From the NCBI RefSeq assembly GCF_000934755.1, contig NZ_JYNP01000050.1, positions 1 to 43,098 of the forward strand: a stretch of DNA of 43,098 nucleotides, written 5' to 3'. Numbering within the stretch: position 1 is the stretch's first letter; every line of letters begins with the position of its first letter. A model generated the notes under the pieces. The model worked only from the letters and a program-made list of their open reading frames with translations, did no database searches and was not told the origin of the DNA. Shown here in pieces: positions 37,618 through 43,098 of the stretch. The translations under genes and the position numbers were made by a program. This DNA comes from Desulfonatronovibrio magnus. Its GTDB lineage: Bacteria; Desulfobacterota; Desulfovibrionia; Desulfovibrionales; Desulfonatronovibrionaceae.

Positions 37618-39474
37618 ATGCATCCGCTGCTGCTGGAACAAGAAAACAAAAAAATGCTCATGCTGGGAAATGAAGCCATAGCCCGTGGTGCCCTGGAAGC
37701 AGGAGTCGCTTTTGCTGCGGCCTATCCAGGCACTCCGTCTTCTGAAATCGCCCTTCAATTTTTCCGGATATCCCTTGAGACTGACCTGTATTTTGAGTAC
37801 AGCGTCAATGAAAAGGTTTCTCTCGAAATGGCTGCTGGAGCTGCCATGTGCGGACTTAAAACCATGGTTTCCATGAAACATGTGGGCCTCAACGTGGCCT
37901 CGGACGCCCTCATGACTCTTGCTTATACCGGAATCACTGGATCACTGGTACTTGTTGTAGCAGATGATCCTTTCATGTTCTCCAGCCAGAATGAGCAGGA
38001 CAGCCGCTTTTATGCTGGCTTGAGTGGGTTGCCCATGCTGGAGCCTTCCACTGTTGCCGAAGCCAAGGAAATGACCAGGTATGCCTTTGGACTGTCTGAA
38101 GATCTCAAGCTGCCGGTAATTTTGCGCACCACAACGAGAATTAATCACAGCAGCGGTGTGGTCACTCTGGGCCCACTCACCAAGCGCGTAACCAGGGGAG
38201 ATTTCAAAAAGGATCCCTTCAACCTGGTATGTATTCCTTCTGTATCGCGCAACCTGCATCCCCGGCTGCTTGAAAAAATGGACAAGGCTGCCTCCATTGC
38301 TGACCAGAGTAGCTGGAACCGAAGCCAGGGCGAAGGAAAATGGGGAATCATCTGTAACGGTGTCAGCTACGGTTATGTAAAAGATGCAGTTGATGAGCTA
38401 AATATTGCAGACAGCGTCCGCATTCTGCGCATTGGATTTTCCCATCCATTTCCTGAATCACTTGTCCAGAGTTTTTTAAACGGGTGCGAAAAAGTTCTGG
38501 TAGCGGAAGAAGGAGAGCCATGGTTGCAACAGGCTGTCCATGCCGCTGCCCAGCGTGCAGGGCTGACAATACCCATCCAGGGCAAAGAGGAAGGCCTTTT
38601 CTCCAGATTGTACGAATTCAACCCCACCATCGTCAAAAAGGCCATTTCCGTATTTTTCGGAATTGATTTCGTACCCAGTACTCCTGTTCAAACTCCTGAC
38701 ATGCCAGAGGTTCCGGCAAGACCACCCAACTTGTGCCCGGGATGCCCTCACCGTGCAACCTATGCAGCAGTAAGGGAGGTCTTTGGAGATGAAGCCATAT
38801 ACCCTACGGACATCGGCTGCTACACATTGGGGCTTCTGCCCCCGCTGAAAATGGGTGATTTTCTCATTGCCATGGGTGCCGGTGTTGGCACAGCCGGCGG
38901 TTTTTCCCAGGCCACGGGCAAAAAAGTTGTTGCCTTTATCGGCGATTCTACCTTTTTTCACAGCGGTCTGTCCCCCCTTGCCAATGCCGTCTACAATAAT
39001 CATGACTTTATGCTGGTGGTCCTTGATAACGGTACCACAGGCATGACCGGTCACCAGCCCCACCCGGGCGTGGATTTAACCCACATGCATCTGCACAAAA
39101 AGACTGTTTCCATTGAGGCTGCAGTGAAAGGCCTTGGGGTGGAAAAGACCATTGCAGTAAATCCGTTCCATTTCCGTAAAACAGTTGATGCCATTCAGGA
39201 ACTTGCTGATTACCGGGGCGTATCAGTTCTGGTGGCCAAGGCAGCCTGTCCTCTTTATGACAAAACCCTGCCCGGATTCAAAAAGAAGCGGCCATTTTTC
39301 GTCAAAACTGAAAAGTGCAGCAAGCATCGTCTATGTACTGAAAAGATCGCCTGCCCGGCATTTCTGCTTGATGGCCAGGAGATTCGCATTGATGCCGACC
39401 GCTGCACAGGTTGCGCCCTATGCGCTCAGATCTGCCCGGAAAACGCAATTTTGCCCATACCGAGAAAGGAGTAA
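37618..39474 (+). CDS. iorA: Indolepyruvate:ferredoxin oxidoreductase, alpha subunit
   Basis: A 618-residue thiamine-diphosphate enzyme that oxidatively decarboxylates aryl 2-oxo acids to aryl-CoA with ferredoxin, usually in amino-acid catabolism. The N-terminal pyrimidine domain starts with LLGNEAIARGALEAGVAFAAAYPGTPSSE. The TDP-binding domain contains CPGCPHRATYAA and GDSTFFHSGLSPLANAVYNN (about 442-461). The C-terminal ferredoxin domain has a normal cluster CTGCALCAQICP (about 596-607). The other site, CSKHRLCTEKIACPA (about 567), has His where the second Cys is expected. A strong ribosome site (GAGGAG) precedes the ATG. iorB follows 5 bases after the stop. Confidence 0.92.
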   Translation: MHPLLLEQENKKMLMLGNEAIARGALEAGVAFAAAYPGTPSSEIALQFFRISLETDLYFEYSVNEKVSLEMAAGAAMCGLKTMVSMKHVGLNVASDALMTLAYTGITGSLVLVVADDPFMFSSQNEQDSRFYAGLSGLPMLEPSTVAEAKEMTRYAFGLSEDLKLPVILRTTTRINHSSGVVTLGPLTKRVTRGDFKKDPFNLVCIPSVSRNLHPRLLEKMDKAASIADQSSWNRSQGEGKWGIICNGVSYGYVKDAVDELNIADSVRILRIGFSHPFPESLVQSFLNGCEKVLVAEEGEPWLQQAVHAAAQRAGLTIPIQGKEEGLFSRLYEFNPTIVKKAISVFFGIDFVPSTPVQTPDMPEVPARPPNLCPGCPHRATYAAVREVFGDEAIYPTDIGCYTLGLLPPLKMGDFLIAMGAGVGTAGGFSQATGKKVVAFIGDSTFFHSGLSPLANAVYNNHDFMLVVLDNGTTGMTGHQPHPGVDLTHMHLHKKTVSIEAAVKGLGVEKTIAVNPFHFRKTVDAIQELADYRGVSVLVAKAACPLYDKTLPGFKKKRPFFVKTEKCSKHRLCTEKIACPAFLLDGQEIRIDADRCTGCALCAQICPENAILPIPRKE

Positions 39475-39479
39475 GCCTG

Positions 39480-40079
39480 ATGAAAACCATTCGTGTCATG
39501 ATTGTAGCCGTTGGTGGACAGGGTAACATACTGGCAGCCAGGGTGTTGGGAGAAACAGCTGTTGCTGCCGGTATTGACGTGCGTATGTCGGAATTTCACG
39601 GCATGGCCCAACGCGGCGGAGTAGTTGAATCCATGGTACTTCTCGGAGACGGAACCGGCTATTGCATTGCAGACGGAGAAGCTGATGTGCTTCTGGGGTT
39701 CGAACCATCAGAGACCATCCGGGCTGCTGCAAAATGCAGCTCCAGCAGTATAGTCATAACCAATACAGTACCGCTGCCGCCTTTTACTGTTGCCATGGGA
39801 CAGGCTCAGTATCCGCAAATGCCTGAATCCTTAAAAAAGCTGGCCAGCCGGGTCCAAAATCTTATAATGCTCGACGCCCTGAAGATTGCCACCGAGGCAG
39901 GCTCCCCCCTTGCAGTGAACATGGCCATGCTGGGGGCACTTGCCGGAACAGGAATTCTGCCTATGGAACCTGATCTGTTCTGTCGTATTATTGAAGAAAA
40001 GACAAAAAAACGGTTTGTAGAAATAAATCTCAAAGCTTTTCAGGCAGGAATGATGCAAGCTGATAACACAAGATCATAG
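39480..40079 (+). CDS. iorB: Indolepyruvate:ferredoxin oxidoreductase, beta subunit
   Basis: A 199-residue gamma-type domain of 2-oxoacid:ferredoxin oxidoreductases that pairs with IorA and contacts the CoA/TDP site. It starts MKTIRVMIVAVGGQGNILAA with the glycine-rich motif, followed by SEFHGMAQRGGVVESMV, typical for IorB. I use the ATG at 39480 because GGAG lies 9 bases upstream and the protein then begins at the conserved beta strand; a longer frame from 39411 overlaps iorA. The C-terminus converges with the GH8 gene 24 bases away, without a visible terminator. Confidence 0.92.
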   Translation: MKTIRVMIVAVGGQGNILAARVLGETAVAAGIDVRMSEFHGMAQRGGVVESMVLLGDGTGYCIADGEADVLLGFEPSETIRAAAKCSSSSIVITNTVPLPPFTVAMGQAQYPQMPESLKKLASRVQNLIMLDALKIATEAGSPLAVNMAMLGALAGTGILPMEPDLFCRIIEEKTKKRFVEINLKAFQAGMMQADNTRS

Positions 40080-40103
40080 GGGCTTAGCGCGAAATAATAA
40101 TTA

Positions 40104-41272
40104 TCAGTTATGGACCACAGCCTGACGGACCCATTGCGGGTCTGGAGTCATGTCTTTAATCAGACCATTGTCTGCTGCCAGGCCAAACCATATCCAGTTC
40201 AAGTCATAGTATCTGTCAGGATCGTTGAGGATGGGACTAATTCTTTCCATGGAAAGCTCTGAGTTGAGTATGGACTCAGCCAGTACCGGATGATGCAGTC
40301 TCATCCCTGGCAGAAAGCTGCCGTAAAAGCTAAGTGAAACTAGATCATTTAGAGGCTCTCCTGTAAAAATATCATATCTGGAGAAAACCTGCCCATGTTC
40401 AGCAATGATATCATGGATAGTGCTTATCCTGGCCGAATCAGAGCAGGCTCTAAGATGAGGGCTGAGAATACAGTCCAAAGCAACTCTCCAGTATATGCGC
40501 ATGGCATCAAAGGAAAAGTCACTGTCAAGACCATCTAAATCTATTATTGGACTGACGTGCCCATTTTTATCAATAAAATTAAAGTCAGGAAAAAGATTTG
40601 AGGGAGACATCCTGAGCAGGGCAGATAATATTTCATACCCTGTACTCCTGACTTCCAACCAGTTGCCCGAAGGATCAAGTTCATGAAACAGGGGATATGA
40701 ATAAGGCATGAAATAGGATATATTCATGATACGCTGGTCATTGGCCCAGTTGCCGGCTGACAGAAACCAGCTGTCTCCAACTTTTATTCCTGTACCTGTG
40801 CGAATAGCTGTAATTATTTGTGCTGCTCTTGAAAGAAGCTCGGGCCTGTCGAATGCTCTGGCAGCTATTATCAGGGCCAGCGCAATATCCTGGTCCGCAT
40901 CTGTAGCTGTATTCTCATCAACAATCCACCCTGGACGGCTTTCATCACCTGGATGCCAGCGCCAGGAATACATGCCGTCATCTCTGAGCAGATTATTTTC
41001 TGTCCAGTTGAATATACGGTCGAAAGCATTCTCATCCTCTAACAGTGCAGCCCTCAATAATGCATATGACTGCCCTTCACTGGTAACTTCTCCCCATCAC
41101 GGAAGCGATCCCACACATAACCATCTTCATGAATAAAGGTATCTTTGTAGGTGGTCCAGGATTCCTGCAGAAATGATGAACGGACTTCAGGCTTATTGCC
41201 TGAACCGCAGCCCTGGATTATAAGTAACAGCACCAACCCCAGGACAGACACAATTATTTTATTGAACATCAC
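40104..41272 (-). pseudogene. GH8 family glycosidase lipoprotein, frameshifted
   Basis: Two overlapping frames together encode a glycoside-hydrolase family 8 protein (endoglucanase/BcsZ class) of about 390 residues. The N-terminal part (41272-41054) has a lipoprotein signal (VLLLIIQGC) and reaches YVWDRFRDGEKLP. The C-terminal part (from about 41088 in the other frame) continues VTSEGQSYALLRAALLEDEN and FDRIFNWTENNLL through NWANDQRIMNISYFMPYSYP to the end. The break is at about 41087-41093 (+2 or -1 base), right before the SEGQSY motif that holds the catalytic acid Glu. It is probably a pseudogene; a sequencing error or recoding is possible. The neighbouring outer-membrane gene suggests a polysaccharide-export locus. 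Confidence 0.8.
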
Positions 41273-41374
41273 TATAATCTGCTCCAGCGTTCAATTGTTG
41301 TAGATTTTTACAAAAAACTCTTTCGGCTGCTGAATATGGCATTCGGGACCAGGTATCTGTCCAAAAGGTAATCA

Positions 41375-42970
41375 TTAAAAAACATACCGAACAAACATAA
41401 TACCCCTGGCCAACCAGTAATCGTCAGTATCAGCGTAGCCAAAACCTGAAAGACCAAGGCTTAAATCATCTGTCACAAAAAAGGAAATTCTAAGCAGACC
41501 ATGTATACCAGCTTCTGTGGATCTGTCTTTGTCTTCATCTTTAGTCCAGAGAAGCTGCGGATTAATTTCCGCCTCCACTTCAAATCTTTCATACTGGTGA
41601 ATGGCATGAAGCATGATCCCGGCTGTCACGTGCGAACGCGGAGAAAAATAGGCCTCATTGTCTTTTCTTACCCTTTCAAGATAAATATTTGGCCTGATTA
41701 CCGCCCAGCGAGCATCTCTGCTTCCTGGAAAAGGAAGCTGGTAATGGGCATAGCCCCAAACCCTGGAGTTATTATCGCTGTAATCGGCAAACCCTGCTTC
41801 TGCCCGCAGGCGATGTTCAGGACGAGTAACCAGATCAGCAAATGCGCTGAACTGGTTTAAAATCAGATCCGGATGCATTTGAGAAAGGTCGGTAATTCTG
41901 TTAAAAAGCCTGGGGTTTGTCAGATCATGTTCAGCCCATATACTTTGCCTGCTTCCTTCAATGCCAAGCTCTGATCCGCCTTCAAATACATATTTGCCGC
42001 CAATATGCCCCCCTGCGACATAATCTTTATCCAGACCCAGCCGACTGCCCTCAGGCGCATTACCATGGTCGCGCATGTTAAATGACTCCAGCATGGCTGA
42101 AGCCCAAACTATAAGCTCAGGAGTAAGAAAGTAATCATTTATACCCAGCATAAAACTGCTGCGTCGCAGCCGGGTTCTGGGGCGCTGCCCGTCACTGCTC
42201 TGGCTGATCATGCCAGTCATAACCCGGGCCGTAAAATCAAGACCGTCAAACACAACAACTCTTCCAAATGCCCCCCCATGCATAACTGACAGATCATTTT
42301 TGTCAGTAAAGTAACCGCCCAGCAATCCGGCATAGGGACGCTTCCTGCGAGTAAGATCGTCACGGGCCCTGTAAAGCTCTGCCATGAAAAAATCATCCGC
42401 GCTCAATGTAGAACTTGTCTGCGCTGGTAACTGGCCATGATTATCTGCCTGTGCAAAATCTAAATCGCTTATTGCCCTGGCAGGCTGCTTCTGATATTCA
42501 GGCGCATCTGACGTCACTGAAAGCTTACTTTCATGTATCTCATTAACTCTGGCAGAAGCCATAATGATGCGCTCCTGGATAAGTGCACACCTTATAAGTA
42601 TTGCCTGTGGAAAAAAAGGTTGCACCTTTTCCGCCAGGCCCTGCAGGGTGGATTCTTTCTTTTCAAAACCCATCCTTAGACTGTAGTAAGGGTCTATGAA
42701 CTCTAAACGAAGCTCATCCACCAGATCATCTGGAAGCTTCTGCTCAAGGTCTTGATAGTAACTCACAGCCTTTTCCCTGTCACTTAACGATGCAATCTGC
42801 ATACTATAGCTCAACATATCAGGATGAAAATGGTCAACAGCTGTCTTTGCATCTACTGGAAAAAGCAAAAAAAACGCCATGAGACCAACAACATTCCGCC
42901 ATCTTCTAAAAATATTAAAATATAACAATTTGTAATCCTTTATTAGGCGCTTAGTGGAAATTTCAAACAA
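41375..42970 (-). CDS. Putative outer-membrane beta-barrel protein
   Basis: A 531-residue exported protein. A hydrophobic segment ending FFLLFPVDA (about residues 30-41) looks like a signal peptide. A helical region to about 200 could contain TPR-like units (VSYYQDLEQKLPDDL, STLQGLAEKVQPFFPQA). From about 205 the sequence turns into alternating amphipathic strands with many Gly and aromatic residues, ending in ARGIMFVRYVF, a terminal Phe as in outer-membrane barrels. The layout (helical periplasmic part plus barrel) recalls secretin-like exporters such as BcsC or PgaA, but I cannot name it. The start is unclear: the longest frame begins at a TTG inside a dispersed repeat. The GH8 gene lies 100 bases downstream. 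Confidence 0.6.
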   Translation of the reverse strand: MFEISTKRLIKDYKLLYFNIFRRWRNVVGLMAFFLLFPVDAKTAVDHFHPDMLSYSMQIASLSDREKAVSYYQDLEQKLPDDLVDELRLEFIDPYYSLRMGFEKKESTLQGLAEKVQPFFPQAILIRCALIQERIIMASARVNEIHESKLSVTSDAPEYQKQPARAISDLDFAQADNHGQLPAQTSSTLSADDFFMAELYRARDDLTRRKRPYAGLLGGYFTDKNDLSVMHGGAFGRVVVFDGLDFTARVMTGMISQSSDGQRPRTRLRRSSFMLGINDYFLTPELIVWASAMLESFNMRDHGNAPEGSRLGLDKDYVAGGHIGGKYVFEGGSELGIEGSRQSIWAEHDLTNPRLFNRITDLSQMHPDLILNQFSAFADLVTRPEHRLRAEAGFADYSDNNSRVWGYAHYQLPFPGSRDARWAVIRPNIYLERVRKDNEAYFSPRSHVTAGIMLHAIHQYERFEVEAEINPQLLWTKDEDKDRSTEAGIHGLLRISFFVTDDLSLGLSGFGYADTDDYWLARGIMFVRYVF

Positions 42971-42983
42971 ACATGTTGGTTGT
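42944..42983 (+). repeat. Copy of the roughly 50-bp TTAGGC..GGAAATTTCAAAC repeat
   Basis: Matches 13850-13911 and (inverted) 18058-18108 over TTAGGCnCTTAnTGGAAA and CAAACAAACATGTT. It overlaps the putative 5' end of the barrel-protein gene. Confidence 0.65.
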
Positions 42984-43016
42984 TAAAAATCCTTGCTTTC
43001 ATGTTTGTGGGGACAG

Positions 43017-43088
43017 GCACCCCGGCACTTATTTTTTATTGAGCAAGAAACAAATTAGAAAAATAAATGCCGGGAGAGCCAGTCCCCG
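43017..43088. repeat. REP-like palindrome at the window edge
   Basis: GGGGACAGGCACCCCGGCAC at the left is mirrored by TGCCGGGAGAGCCAGTCCCC at the right, around an AT-rich core (TTATTTTTTATT ... AAAAATAA). A half copy lies at 5439-5460. This resembles paired REP units (BIME) mobilised by REP-associated transposases; no such gene is in the window. Confidence 0.65.
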
Positions 43089-43098
43089 TGCTCAATCC

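Noticed and set aside
38476-39063. 195-codon - strand frame opposite iorA
   Set aside because: Antisense to the conserved TDP-binding domain of IorA, with no independent evidence.

Overview
The window looks like chromosome of a sulfate-reducer-type deltaproteobacterium (Desulfovibrionales-like; this is inference from gene content). The pointers are very large multi-PAS histidine kinases, an indolepyruvate:ferredoxin oxidoreductase pair, a MOT1-type sulfate/molybdate carrier, Pseudomonas-style enlarged PstC/PstA, and intergenic DNA crowded with small palindromic repeats. I see no tRNA, rRNA, CRISPR array, complete insertion sequence or prophage.

Layout. 0.1-3.1 kb (+): a small zinc-ribbon protein, a Cys-rich hypothetical protein, and an RsbW-like ATPase fused to a GNAT domain. 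3.1-4.0 kb: debris, including the C-terminal end of an AbrB-type membrane protein. 4.0-15.9 kb (all -): in transcription order an NCS2 purine/pyrimidine permease with a degenerate RsbW-like tail, a NupC-type nucleoside transporter, a LytS-like PAS/GAF kinase, a dCache/HAMP/PAS kinase, an orphan family-5 solute-binding protein and a Lcl_C (DUF1566) secreted protein. A 155-bp palindromic element with an 8-bp target duplication has split the two kinase genes.

15.9-17.1 kb is gene-free and full of repeats. 17.1-19.9 kb (+): a DMSP-lyase-like cupin, an HprK-related kinase (type B) and a membrane-anchored thermonuclease-like protein. 20.1-26.2 kb (+): pstS-pstC-pstA-pstB behind a clear Pho box. 26.3-31.0 kb (-): an HPt protein translationally coupled to a 1423-residue hybrid kinase, the HPt being the remnant of an older hybrid kinase. 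31.2-31.6 kb: a decayed hicBA pair. 31.7-35.1 kb (-): phoB-phoR-phoU with a second Pho box upstream of phoB. Phosphate uptake and its control therefore lie together as convergent blocks.

35.2-36.2 kb is a second gene-free mosaic of the same repeats found at 14-16.8 kb. 36.2-40.1 kb (+): MOT1-type transporter and iorA-iorB. 40.1-43.0 kb (-): a frameshifted GH8 lipoprotein and an outer-membrane barrel protein that look like part of an exopolysaccharide locus, followed by a REP-like palindrome at the window edge.

The most notable signals are the 54-bp quasi-palindromic repeat family and its mosaics, the palindromic element with target duplication, the permease-RsbW fusion, the heptanucleotide repeat inside the hybrid kinase, and the DMSP-lyase-like cupin.
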